Assembly (NCBI GenBank): GCA_002422545.1
Contig: DIWF01000039.1
Span: 10,715 to 74,714, forward strand
Direction of reading: 5' to 3'
Source: Firmicutes bacterium UBA6113
Lineage (GTDB): Bacteria > Bacillota > Clostridia > Tissierellales > Sedimentibacteraceae
DNA length: 64,000 nt
The first letter of the stretch is position 1; the number at the start of each line of letters is the position of its first letter. Made by a program: the position numbers and the translations under genes. The notes under the pieces are model-generated. The model did not search any database. It was not told the DNA's origin and saw only the letters and a program-made list of their open reading frames with translations. Shown here one piece after another: positions 1-8,190 of this stretch.

Positions 1-1744
1 TTTCAACTATTTTTCTTGCCTCATAATTTGCCTCATCAACAAGCTTTTCGCTTTTTTCAAGTGATTTTCTTTCCTTGGCCAGAAAGTCCGAGTGCTTTTT
101 CCTGCTTTGTTCATCCAGCCTTTCAATTTCACGCCTTTTTTCTTCAATATATACCCTGTTGTCTTCTATTTGCTTCAATGCATCTTCAAATTCAACCTTT
201 TCAGTTTCAATGTTCTTCTTTGCCTTGTCTATTATGTCCTGGCCAAGGCCAAGTTTTCTGGATATTTCAAATGCATTAGATTTTCCCGGAACTCCTATTA
301 ACAACTTGTAAGTTGGACTTAATGTTTCAACATTGAATTCAACGCTTCCGTTTATGACTCCTTCTGTGTTGAGGGCATATAGTTTAAGCTCACTGTAGTG
401 AGTTGTGGCAGCTGTTATGATATTTCTTTCGTGAAGAGTATCAAGAATTGATATTGCAAGAGCAGCACCTTCTGTAGGATCTGTTCCGGCTCCAAGCTCG
501 TCAAACAAAACAAAAGATTTTTCATCCACTTCCTTCATGATTTTCACTATGTTTGTCATGTGGGAAGAAAAAGTGCTCAGACTCTGTTCAATGCTCTGCT
601 CATCACCTATGTCAGCATAGACGGCGCTGAAAACCGATATTTCAGTTCCGTATTCCGCCGGAATATGAAGTCCTGCCATTCCCATGAGAGAAAATAACCC
701 CAGTGTCTTAAGTGATACTGTCTTTCCTCCTGTGTTAGGACCTGTGATAATAAGAGTCCTGAACTTTTCTCCCAGCCATGCATCAATTGGAACGACAACT
801 TTTGGGTCAATGAGAGGGTGTCTTCCTTTTTTGATTCTTATATAGCCTCTGTCATTTACCATGGGCTCAACAGCATTTATGCTTATGGCATACTTTCCCT
901 TCGCAAATATAAAATCAAGCTCTGTGAGAATTTCCTGGTTAATGAGCATTTGTTCGCTTATTTCGCCTATTAGTCCGCTCAGTTCAAGAAGTATTCTTTC
1001 AACTTCTTTTTTTTCTTCAATTTTAAGGTTGGAAATATCATTTGTCATTTCCACCACTGCAATTGGCTCTATAAAAAGAGTGGAGCCGGTTGATGACTGG
1101 TCATGGATTATTCCTCTCACCATGGATCTGTATTCCTTGCGAACAGGAATTACATACCTGTCATTTCTAATTGTCACTATGTTTTCCTGCAGATATTTCT
1201 GCATGGAGGATGAATTCACTATTGAATTTATTTTATTTTTTATGGCGTTGTTTTTTATCTGTATTTCTCTTCTTATTCTTTTTAGCTCAGGGCTTGCATC
1301 ATCTGCAATTTCCTCTTCGCTTATAACCACGTGGTATATTTTGTCCTCTGTGTCCTTGTCTGTGTAAATACCACTGCACAGTTCTTCAAGGAGTGAATAG
1401 TTTCTTTCTTCCTTGTTGTTGAGGAGCACATAATTTTTCAAAAGTCTTGCAGCCCTCAATGTATCCGCGCAGTTTAGAAGCCCTCTGAGGGATATGATTC
1501 CTCCCACGGCTCCCCTTCTTGCATATTCCTTTATATCTGATATTCCTCCCAAGGGAGGATTTCCTTTTTCCATAATTATTGAAAGAGCCTGTGCAGTCTG
1601 ATTTTGTTTAAATTTAACTGCCCCAACATCAGATGAAACATCGAGTTTTAAAACCTCTTTTTTTCCATTGGCTGTTTCCGCATAATTTGCAAGCTTTTCA
1701 ATAATCTTATCAAATTCCAATACTGATTTAGATTTTTGTTTCAT
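1..1744 (-). CDS. mutS2: Endonuclease MutS2 (3' end outside window)
   Basis: MutS2 is a MutS-family ATPase that acts on branched DNA and, in Bacillus, on collided ribosomes. The reading frame enters from the left edge and gives 581 codons from the N-terminus. The middle contains a Walker A loop (TGPNTGGKT), an ELGAGTDPTEGA Walker B/signature region and a TTHYSELK switch. A long charged helix follows and runs off the edge. Family members are about 790 residues, so the C-terminal Smr nuclease domain should lie outside the window. The ATG at 1744 is preceded by AGAAGG at good spacing. The N-terminal mismatch-recognition domains of MutS are absent, as expected for MutS2. Identification is firm. 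Confidence 0.95.
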   Translation of the reverse strand, partial: MKQKSKSVLEFDKIIEKLANYAETANGKKEVLKLDVSSDVGAVKFKQNQTAQALSIIMEKGNPPLGGISDIKEYARRGAVGGIISLRGLLNCADTLRAARLLKNYVLLNNKEERNYSLLEELCSGIYTDKDTEDKIYHVVISEEEIADDASPELKRIRREIQIKNNAIKNKINSIVNSSSMQKYLQENIVTIRNDRYVIPVRKEYRSMVRGIIHDQSSTGSTLFIEPIAVVEMTNDISNLKIEEKKEVERILLELSGLIGEISEQMLINQEILTELDFIFAKGKYAISINAVEPMVNDRGYIRIKKGRHPLIDPKVVVPIDAWLGEKFRTLIITGPNTGGKTVSLKTLGLFSLMGMAGLHIPAEYGTEISVFSAVYADIGDEQSIEQSLSTFSSHMTNIVKIMKEVDEKSFVLFDELGAGTDPTEGAALAISILDTLHERNIITAATTHYSELKLYALNTEGVINGSVEFNVETLSPTYKLLIGVPGKSNAFEISRKLGLGQDIIDKAKKNIETEKVEFEDALKQIEDNRVYIEEKRREIERLDEQSRKKHSDFLAKERKSLEKSEKLVDEANYEARKIVE

Positions 1745-1764
1745 TTTCAATCCCTTCTCTTTCT

Positions 1765-1859
1765 TAATTAAAAATTAAGAGTTAAGAATTATGGAAGGAA
1801 TTTTGGTACCCAAAATTCCAACAATTAATTTTTAATTCTTAATTATTCATTATTAATTT
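1765..1859. repeat. Palindromic intergenic element, copy 1
   Basis: The spacer between the U32 gene and mutS2 consists of a perfect 10-bp inverted repeat, GGAATTTTGG-TAC-CCAAAATTCC, flanked on both sides by arms built from AATTCTTAATT and AATTTTTAATT words. The arms are inverted relative to each other, so the whole spacer can fold into one long hairpin. The same arm words recur near 15012, 23098 and 27254 with different cores. The right arm reaches the stop codon of the U32 gene. Confidence 0.6.
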
Positions 1860-4040
1860 TTAGAGGATGTTTTTTAAGTAGTGGCCTCTGGTGAAGCCAT
1901 TTTCCTGAAGCACGTTTGATGTTTGAACACCGTTTATCTCACAGTACATTGCATCAATGATTTCTTCGGGATCTTCAAGATATTTTGTGTCCACAAAGAA
2001 AAATTCGATTCCTGTACGTTCAAAGTCATAAACCTTTCCTATGAGCGTCAATGGAACGCTGTTGTATATGTGCGTGAGTCTGTTTTCTCTTTCGATGTTG
2101 AAGTATACACCCTTTCTGTCCTTCAGCATGATTTTTTCCCTGTACTCACACTTACTGCAGTCCTGAAGGTTTTTGCAGTTTTTAACCATGGACATTGGGC
2201 AGTTTTTCATAATCATGAGCTGCGCATATGCATGGGATACTATTTCAGTCCCGAGCGTTGAATTCCTGGTGATGCTTTCCATGTCCTTTATGTTTGCTTC
2301 AATGGAAAATGTAATGCTTTCTGCTCCTTTATCCTTCAAAAGTTCAGCCGAAAATGAATTTATGATGTTGAAGAACGGTCCGCAGTGTATTTTTAGCTTT
2401 GTGTTTTCCTTAAAGAAATAAAAACTTCCAGGATTATTAACACATACACCTTCAAAAATTTCCTCATAAAGCTTCATATTTTTGTCAAACAGAGCATATT
2501 CGGATTTTGACACAATGTTTGGTATCCAAAGGTATTTTTCTTCAGTATCTATCATTTTTGCCATTCCCATGTCAAGATTGTAAGGAACATAAACTCTTTT
2601 TACCTTCATTTTGTCTATGAATTCTATTTCATTGTTGTGATTTATTTTAAGACTTATTTTTGCTTTTGTCTCATTTTTGTGCTTCTCGAAGTCAAACACC
2701 TTGCTAAGTGGTATGTTTCCTGCTTCTTTTCTTGAATAAACAACGGCTCCCTTTTCATAAAGAAGTTCCGTAGCTTCTCTTCTCAGCTGATTCAATGTGC
2801 TTTTTCTTAAGAACACATTTTCGTCACTGTCAATGTCAAGCTTTTCTAACTCATATATTGTACTTCCCAGTTTTCCCAACTGTTCTTTTATTATTTCTTC
2901 CGTGGCAGGATTTTTAATGCTTGTTTCGCAAACTTCGCTGCTTTTCACAACAACTTCATTTTCCCCGTCTGTTGCCATAAGAACAGCCTGCTCTCCAACC
3001 TTAAGTGAAATAGCAAATTTCACTTTTTTCCTTCTGAATGCTGAAAATTCATGGGCAATGTCCTTGGTTTCTTCCTCAATATTTTCAATATCATCACCTT
3101 TAACGCCGGAACTTGTTCTTGCAAACATCTCATCGTCCTTTGATGGTTTTAAATATCCGTTTGTATATCCTCTTGAAAATGTTGATATTGCTCTTTTCTT
3201 AAGTTCACTGATGTCTGTTTTTTTTCCTGTTAAGTGATTGTCTATAATCTCTCTGTAATATTCCACAACTGCAGAAGTGTATTCAGGTCCTTTCATGCGC
3301 CCTTCAATTTTAAATGTCTTAATGCCAGCATCAATTAGCTCTCCTATTGACTCGCCTGCATTAAAATCCTTCATGCTAAGTACAGGAATAGTTCCGAAGT
3401 CATCAATTTCTTCTCCCTTTTCCTTGTCATAAAAGCTGTAATTAAGCCTGCAAGGCTGTGCGCATTTTCCTCTATTGCCGCTTCTGCCTCCCAGAAAGCT
3501 TGACATGTAGCATTGTCCTGAATAACAGGCGCAAAGTGCTCCATGAATGAAAATTTCAAGGTCTGCATTTGTGTTTTCCAGAGTTTCCTTAAGCTGGCTA
3601 ATGGACAGTTCTCTTGCCATTATTACTTTGTTGATATTAAAGTCCTCAAAAAACTTCACTCCATATTCATCGTAAATGGCTGCTTGTGTGCTCATGTTCA
3701 CGCTTAAATCCGGGAGGAATTTCTTAATCAAGTACAATAATCCCAGATCCTGTACTATTACAGCATCGGCATCAGCATCATGCAGAAAAGCTGCATAGTT
3801 TAATGCATCTATCATTTCCGAATCTTTGAGTACTATGTTCAAAGTTACATATACTTTCACACCCTTGTTGTGGGCGTAACGGATTATATGCTTCATTTCC
3901 TCATTGTCAAAATTTTGTGAGTTTTGTCTTGCGTTGAATAACTTTCCCCCAAGATACACTGAATCTGCTCCGCTGTTAACTGCGGCATAAAATGATTCCA
4001 TGCTTCCTGCAGGTGCTAAAAGTTCAATTTGTTTTTTCAT
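1860..4040 (-). CDS. Peptidase U32 family protein (long form)
   Basis: 726 residues. The N-terminus (ELLAPAGSMESFYAAVNSGADSVYLGG) is the start of the U32 TIM-barrel-like domain. The U32 signature is present around residues 165-182 (EIFIHGALCACYSGQCYMSS), followed by Cys-rich GNRGKCAQPCR, which matches the iron-sulfur-associated cysteines of this family. The C-terminal half corresponds to the DUF3656-type region of long clostridial members. Although named peptidases, characterised relatives such as RlhA and TrhP are RNA hydroxylation factors for 23S rRNA or tRNA, so an RNA-modification role is as likely as proteolysis. A second cysteine group (CPMSMVKNCKNLQDCSKC) lies near residue 630. It starts with ATG 45 bases after the ZapA-like gene, separated by a terminator. 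Confidence 0.9.
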   Translation of the reverse strand: MKKQIELLAPAGSMESFYAAVNSGADSVYLGGKLFNARQNSQNFDNEEMKHIIRYAHNKGVKVYVTLNIVLKDSEMIDALNYAAFLHDADADAVIVQDLGLLYLIKKFLPDLSVNMSTQAAIYDEYGVKFFEDFNINKVIMARELSISQLKETLENTNADLEIFIHGALCACYSGQCYMSSFLGGRSGNRGKCAQPCRLNYSFYDKEKGEEIDDFGTIPVLSMKDFNAGESIGELIDAGIKTFKIEGRMKGPEYTSAVVEYYREIIDNHLTGKKTDISELKKRAISTFSRGYTNGYLKPSKDDEMFARTSSGVKGDDIENIEEETKDIAHEFSAFRRKKVKFAISLKVGEQAVLMATDGENEVVVKSSEVCETSIKNPATEEIIKEQLGKLGSTIYELEKLDIDSDENVFLRKSTLNQLRREATELLYEKGAVVYSRKEAGNIPLSKVFDFEKHKNETKAKISLKINHNNEIEFIDKMKVKRVYVPYNLDMGMAKMIDTEEKYLWIPNIVSKSEYALFDKNMKLYEEIFEGVCVNNPGSFYFFKENTKLKIHCGPFFNIINSFSAELLKDKGAESITFSIEANIKDMESITRNSTLGTEIVSHAYAQLMIMKNCPMSMVKNCKNLQDCSKCEYREKIMLKDRKGVYFNIERENRLTHIYNSVPLTLIGKVYDFERTGIEFFFVDTKYLEDPEEIIDAMYCEINGVQTSNVLQENGFTRGHYLKNIL

Positions 4041-4055
4041 TTTTTCTCCTGTTTT

Positions 4056-4080
4056 TTAAAAAGGAACGCTTCTGCGTTCC
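4056..4080 (-). terminator. Intrinsic terminator after the ZapA-like gene
   Basis: On the minus strand GGAACGC-AGAA-GCGTTCC is followed by TTTTT. The hairpin starts five bases past the stop of the ZapA-like gene and ends just ahead of the U32 ribosome-binding site, so it may attenuate rather than fully end transcription. Confidence 0.8.
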
Positions 4081-4085
4081 CCTGG

Positions 4086-5165
4086 TTAATTAGACGTTTC
4101 ATCCTCTAAAAGTTCCAATAATTCCCTGTTGTCTTTCTTAAGCTTACTGATTTCAAGCTGATTCTGAAAATTTTCTGTTTCCTTGCGGTTTAACCTGTCC
4201 TGCAGCTCATTGATGCTGTTTATGAGGTTTTCCTTGTCATTATTAGTCATCAGCAGCTCTTCAAGATATCTTTCCTTTTCGTCGTTGATGTTTTCATATT
4301 TTTTCTTAAGCTCTTCTGTGCTATTTTTAAGTTCAAGAATTGACTTATCCTTGTTGCTTATAACTTCATCCTTTTCATTCAGCTTGTTTTGCAGCAGCGT
4401 GATTTTATTGTTCAATGTATCAATGTCATTTTGCTTGGATTCTATGATCATGTTCATTTTTTGCTGGTCATCGCTGAAATTGTAAATTTTCTGAGATTTG
4501 TCCTCAATGCTTCCTTTAAGTTCCCTGATGTTTTTTTCAAGCTGAACAACGTACTGTTCCCTTTCGTTCAGCTTCAGCTGAAGTTTTGAAATTCTTCCGT
4601 TTAAGCTGCTCTTGGTGTTGTTCATGAAATTTATTTCTTTTGTAAAGTTTTCTCTTTCATTTTTAAGCTCTTCGCAAACCTCATTGAGTTCTTCATTTTT
4701 GATTTTAAGCTCATTGATCAGCATTTCGCTTTTTACAAGCTGCTGTTCCTGGTCGGAAAGTTTTTCCTGTAGTTTTGAAATCTGTGAATTCAGATATTCT
4801 CTGTCATTGTCCCTTGCAAGAAGTTTTTCCCTGTATCTTTCCTTTTCAAGTACTGCTTCCGAAGATTTTACAAATGCTTCGTCCTTTTCCTGCTGAGCCT
4901 TGATTTTTTCTTCCTTCAAAAGCTGTATTTCATCTTTGATTTCTTTTCTGTAGTCGCTTGCTTCCTTTGTAAGTTTAATATATTTATCCACAATCACAAA
5001 TGAAGACAAAATCATCTTATCTATTTCGTTAAAGCGTTTGTTTGCATTTGCTATTGAATTTATCTGGTCATTCAGGACTGTTTCTATATTTTTCACATAT
5101 TCGGGACTTTCATCAGTTTTAACGTTGTATTTTTTATCACCTATTACAATTTCTATTTTATTCAT
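4086..5165 (-). CDS. zapA: ZapA-like cell division protein with long coiled coil
   Basis: 359 residues. Residues 1 to about 90 match ZapA: short strands (KIEIVIGDKKYNVKT), then a helix with KNIETVLNDQINSI and a second helix with DKMILSSFVIVDKYIKL. ZapA bundles FtsZ filaments at the division site. Known ZapA proteins are about 85-110 residues. Here an uninterrupted, heptad-like, highly charged coiled coil of about 260 residues follows, with repeating units of the type ISKLQEKLNE/REQQLVKSE. There is no signal peptide or membrane segment, so the protein should be cytosolic. A likely promoter (TTGAAA, 17-bp spacer, TAATAT on the minus strand) lies in the divergent spacer shared with rnfD. The ZapA assignment is firm for the N-terminus; the function of the tail is unknown. 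Confidence 0.8.
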   Translation of the reverse strand: MNKIEIVIGDKKYNVKTDESPEYVKNIETVLNDQINSIANANKRFNEIDKMILSSFVIVDKYIKLTKEASDYRKEIKDEIQLLKEEKIKAQQEKDEAFVKSSEAVLEKERYREKLLARDNDREYLNSQISKLQEKLSDQEQQLVKSEMLINELKIKNEELNEVCEELKNERENFTKEINFMNNTKSSLNGRISKLQLKLNEREQYVVQLEKNIRELKGSIEDKSQKIYNFSDDQQKMNMIIESKQNDIDTLNNKITLLQNKLNEKDEVISNKDKSILELKNSTEELKKKYENINDEKERYLEELLMTNNDKENLINSINELQDRLNRKETENFQNQLEISKLKKDNRELLELLEDETSN

Positions 5166-5356
5166 ATAATCAAATCCCCTTTATATTATTTTCTTTTGAT
5201 TCTGAATAATAACGGAATGACTAACATTTATTTAAAATTTCCGAACTTTCTTCAATTATATACTAATATTAATGTAAAACACTTAAAATTTCAATAGCAA
5301 ATAATACTTTTTGGTTATTTTTTAATTTTTTCGGCAAAATGTAAACTTTTCCGTGA

Positions 5357-5386
5357 TTGACTTTCATTTTTGCGTGTATATATATA
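5357..5386 (+). promoter_or_regulatory. Sigma-A-type promoter for the Rnf/Nqr-like operon
   Basis: TTGACT at 5357-5362 is followed after 16-17 bases by TATATAT. The predicted start of transcription lies about 15 bases before the rnfD ATG. The signal overlaps the upstream extension of the rnfD frame, which argues that translation starts at 5410 and not at 5353. Confidence 0.65.
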
Positions 5387-5409
5387 TTATTGATATTTCG
5401 GAGGTGAAT

Positions 5410-6363
5410 ATGATTTACAAAGATATTTTTAAAGTACAAAAAAACATGCGGGCTGTTCTTTTGTCCCTTGTGCCTATAATGTTATTTTCAGTCTATGTGT
5501 ATGGACTAAGAGTTCTTGTTTTATTGGTACTTGTGACAGCAATAGGAACAACTTCAGAGTATATGTGGGAAAAACACTATGGCAGCAAAGCATCTGAAGC
5601 CGTCTTTGTCACATGCATTCTTTACACAATGACCCTGCCGCCATCCATTCCCATGTGGATTGCTGCTATAGGGATTCTTTTCGGACTTTTCTTTGGAAAA
5701 CTATTTTTCGGAGGTTTTGGACGCAATATTTTCAATCCGGCACTTGTGGGTCGTGCTTTTATTTACGTCAATTTTCCTGAACCCATGACCATATCATGGA
5801 ATGTGGCTTCTAGTTCTTTTCCCGGTGGATTTTCCACATATTTAACACAAGGTATTGATGCCGTATCAAATGCAACTCCAATGATCATGTTTAAAAATTC
5901 AGGAACTTTGGCCGATGTCAAATCTCTTGTCATAGGAACCATTCCGGGTGCAGTTGGAGAAACATGCAAAATTTTAATAATAATATCGGCTTTATACTTA
6001 ATTTACAAAAAAACTGCATCCCATGAAATTATGCTTGGTTCCGTGGCAGGTTTTACTTTATTCTCAATTGTCATGAGATTTTCTGGTGTAAATGTAGCAA
6101 ATCCACTTTATGGAATGATGATGGGAGGATTTCTGTTCGGAACAGTGTACATGGCAACAGATCCCATAAGCGCTGCAAAGACAAAGACAGGAAAATGGAT
6201 TTACGGCATAATAATAGGCTCTGTAACAATTCTCATAAGAAGCATATCTCTTTTTAACGGCGGAATGATGTTTGCAATACTAATAGGAAACACCTTTGCC
6301 CCAATAATTGATTACTTTGTGAAAGAAGCCGGGAAAAAGAAAAAGGAGGCTGTGGCAAGATGA
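5410..6363 (+). CDS. rnfD: Rnf/Nqr complex membrane subunit D/B (RnfD-like)
   Basis: 317 residues with about nine or ten membrane segments. This subunit carries a covalently bound FMN and forms part of the ion path in Rnf (RnfD) and Na+-NQR (NqrB). GGFGRNIFNPALVGRAF at about residue 98 is the conserved loop of the family. DAVSNATPM near residue 156 contains the threonine expected to carry FMN by phosphoester linkage. The length fits RnfD (about 320) better than NqrB (about 400). The start at 5410 follows CGGAGGTGAAT at ideal spacing. It is the first gene of the operon and its stop overlaps the next start by four bases. Confidence 0.93.
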   Translation: MIYKDIFKVQKNMRAVLLSLVPIMLFSVYVYGLRVLVLLVLVTAIGTTSEYMWEKHYGSKASEAVFVTCILYTMTLPPSIPMWIAAIGILFGLFFGKLFFGGFGRNIFNPALVGRAFIYVNFPEPMTISWNVASSSFPGGFSTYLTQGIDAVSNATPMIMFKNSGTLADVKSLVIGTIPGAVGETCKILIIISALYLIYKKTASHEIMLGSVAGFTLFSIVMRFSGVNVANPLYGMMMGGFLFGTVYMATDPISAAKTKTGKWIYGIIIGSVTILIRSISLFNGGMMFAILIGNTFAPIIDYFVKEAGKKKKEAVAR

Positions 6364-6971
6364 AAAAACAAAAATCATTTACTTATCCAATAATTTTCAT
6401 GACTGTTGTGACAGCTTTCTTTGTATCCATTCTTTCAACATTCAGCCAAGCAACAAAAGACACAATTGCATTTAACAACGAAAGCGAGCTAAGATATAAA
6501 ATTCTTTACATATTCGACATTCTTCCAGAAAGTAAGAATCCAAAAGATATAGAAAAAGTTTTTAATGAACGTGTTGAAGAAAGACTTGCAGGTAGAAAGA
6601 ACATTTATGTGCTCATGGACGGGGAAAAAGAAGTTTCTTATGCAGTTCCTGTTGAAGGACCCGGTCTTTGGGGAACTATTTCAGGATATGTAGGACTTAA
6701 CGAAGACTTTTCTACAATAACAGGCATTGATTTTGTTAAACAATCTGAAACACCAGGACTTGGAGGAAGAATTTCAGAAGAATCATACAAGGAACAGTTC
6801 AGAGGAATTGACATATCTAATTCTCAGGACGGCAAGTTTATAGTTTCTTCTCCCCAAAGCGGAAGCAACGTTGATGCCATAGCAGGAGCCACACAGACAT
6901 CTTCGGCAGTGGAAAAACTCATCAACGAAGATTTGAACGATTTTTTTGACGAACTGGAGGTGAAACAATGA
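6360..6971 (+). CDS. rnfG: Rnf/Nqr complex FMN-binding subunit G/C (RnfG-like)
   Basis: 203 residues, with one N-terminal membrane helix (residues 9-28) and an extracytoplasmic FMN-binding domain. The motif AIAGATQTSSAV near residue 174 contains the threonine normally modified with FMN by ApbE; no apbE gene is in the window. WGTISGYVGLNEDFSTITGI and ETPGLGGRI are conserved family blocks. The size fits RnfG (about 200) better than NqrC (about 260). Translationally coupled to rnfD (ATGA overlap) and to rnfE. Confidence 0.92.
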   Translation: MKKQKSFTYPIIFMTVVTAFFVSILSTFSQATKDTIAFNNESELRYKILYIFDILPESKNPKDIEKVFNERVEERLAGRKNIYVLMDGEKEVSYAVPVEGPGLWGTISGYVGLNEDFSTITGIDFVKQSETPGLGGRISEESYKEQFRGIDISNSQDGKFIVSSPQSGSNVDAIAGATQTSSAVEKLINEDLNDFFDELEVKQ

Positions 6972-7594
6972 GCCTTAAGAAGGATGCAAAAAAAATCTTT
7001 AAAAAAGGAATTTTATATGACAATCCTATACTGGTTCAGGTAATAGGAATTTGCTCAGCCCTGGCAGTCACAAACAGAATGATGAACTCGCTCATCATGG
7101 GAATTGCACTTTCATTTGTAACAGCATTTTCTTCCATGACCGTATCGCTTTTAAAAAGCCGCACCCCCAGACACATTCGCATGATGGTACAAGTTCTCAT
7201 AATTTCTGCCTATGTAATTATAGTCGACATATTCTTAAAGGCGTATATGCCTGACATGAGCAAAGCATTGGGCCCTTATGTGGGCTTAATTATAACAAAC
7301 TGTATCATCATGGGAAGGGCTGAAGGTTTTGCTCAGTCAAATCCGCCGGTTTTATCGTTGCTTGACGGTCTGTCCTCAGGTTTCGGTTATACGCTGGTGC
7401 TTCTTTCAATTTCACTTGTAAGGGAAATACTTGGATTCGGCACTGTGTTCGGAGTAGATGTAATGCCTCAAAGCTTCACAAAATGGACTCTGATGGTCAT
7501 GCCTCCCTCTGCATTTTTCATACTTGCCTTGATTATGTGGGCTGCATACAACTTAAGAATTAAAAAGGAAAAAGAAGGAGTTGAGAAAAAATGA
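6968..7594 (+). CDS. rnfE: Rnf/Nqr complex membrane subunit E/D (RnfE-like)
   Basis: 208 residues, six predicted membrane helices. The protein pairs with RnfA/NqrE, and the two inverted half-barrels hold an iron-sulfur centre between them. The expected cysteines are visible: Cys in QVIGICSALAVTN (first helix) and Cys in IITNCIIMGRAEG (fourth helix). FGYTLVLLSISLVREILGFG is a conserved family block. Overlaps rnfG and rnfA by four bases each, which supports one polycistronic unit. RnfE and NqrD are homologous, so the letter depends on which complex this is. Confidence 0.92.
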   Translation: MSLKKDAKKIFKKGILYDNPILVQVIGICSALAVTNRMMNSLIMGIALSFVTAFSSMTVSLLKSRTPRHIRMMVQVLIISAYVIIVDIFLKAYMPDMSKALGPYVGLIITNCIIMGRAEGFAQSNPPVLSLLDGLSSGFGYTLVLLSISLVREILGFGTVFGVDVMPQSFTKWTLMVMPPSAFFILALIMWAAYNLRIKKEKEGVEKK

Positions 7595-8181
7595 TTGATG
7601 TTCACCCATTTGTAATTTTTATAGCTTCAATTTTCACCAGCAACATGATATTTTCCAATTTTCTCGGAATGTGCTCCTTCATAGCTGTGTCAAAGGAAAT
7701 TCCAACTGCGATGGGTCTTGGAGTTGCAGTTACCATGGTTCTTTCATTCACCACAGTATTGAACTATATTGTTTACTGGAACATACTTGTTCCTTTCGGG
7801 CTTGAATACCTGATGTACATAGTGTTCATCCTTGTCATTGCGGCATTTGTGCAGCTTTTGGAAATGGTCATGGAAAGATACTTATCAACCCTTTACTACG
7901 CCCTTGGAATATTTCTTCCTCTAATAACCGTAAACTGCGCTATACTTGGGGTATCTCTTTTCATGGTGGCAAGGCAGTATGATTTCCTTCAGACATTTAT
8001 GTTTTCAGTTGGTTCGGGAATTGGATGGGCTCTTGCCATAACAGCAATGGCAGGAATAAGGTCAAAACTAAGTGAAAATTCCATACCCGAAGGCTTAAGA
8101 GGCGCACCTACAACACTTATTATAACCGGCATCATGGCCCTGGCATTCATAGGCTTCAGCGGCATGGTTCAAATTCAATAG
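7591..8181 (+). CDS. rnfA: Rnf/Nqr complex membrane subunit A/E (RnfA-like)
   Basis: 196 residues, six membrane helices, the partner of RnfE. Both intramembrane cysteines are kept: FLGMCSFIAVSKE and LPLITVNCAILGVSLF. The C-terminal PEGLRGAPTTLIITGIMALAFIGF block is typical of RnfA/NqrE. It starts inside the stop of rnfE and ends nine bases before the reductase gene, whose ribosome-binding site (AGGAGG) directly follows this stop. Confidence 0.93.
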   Translation: MIDVHPFVIFIASIFTSNMIFSNFLGMCSFIAVSKEIPTAMGLGVAVTMVLSFTTVLNYIVYWNILVPFGLEYLMYIVFILVIAAFVQLLEMVMERYLSTLYYALGIFLPLITVNCAILGVSLFMVARQYDFLQTFMFSVGSGIGWALAITAMAGIRSKLSENSIPEGLRGAPTTLIITGIMALAFIGFSGMVQIQ

Positions 8182-8190
8182 GAGGCCACC

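Noticed and set aside
861..1367. Open frame of 168 codons on the plus strand
   Set aside because: It lies wholly opposite the ATPase part of mutS2, is low in complexity (Ser/Leu/Ile-rich) and has no ribosome-binding site; a shadow frame.
2797..3237. Open frame of 146 codons on the plus strand
   Set aside because: Antisense to the U32 gene; Ser/Phe-rich composition typical of reverse-strand reading of Glu/Lys-rich protein.
5353..5409. N-terminal extension of RnfD from the ATG at 5353
   Set aside because: It would overlap the operon promoter, has no ribosome-binding site and no family similarity; the ATG at 5410 has an ideal GGAGGTG site.
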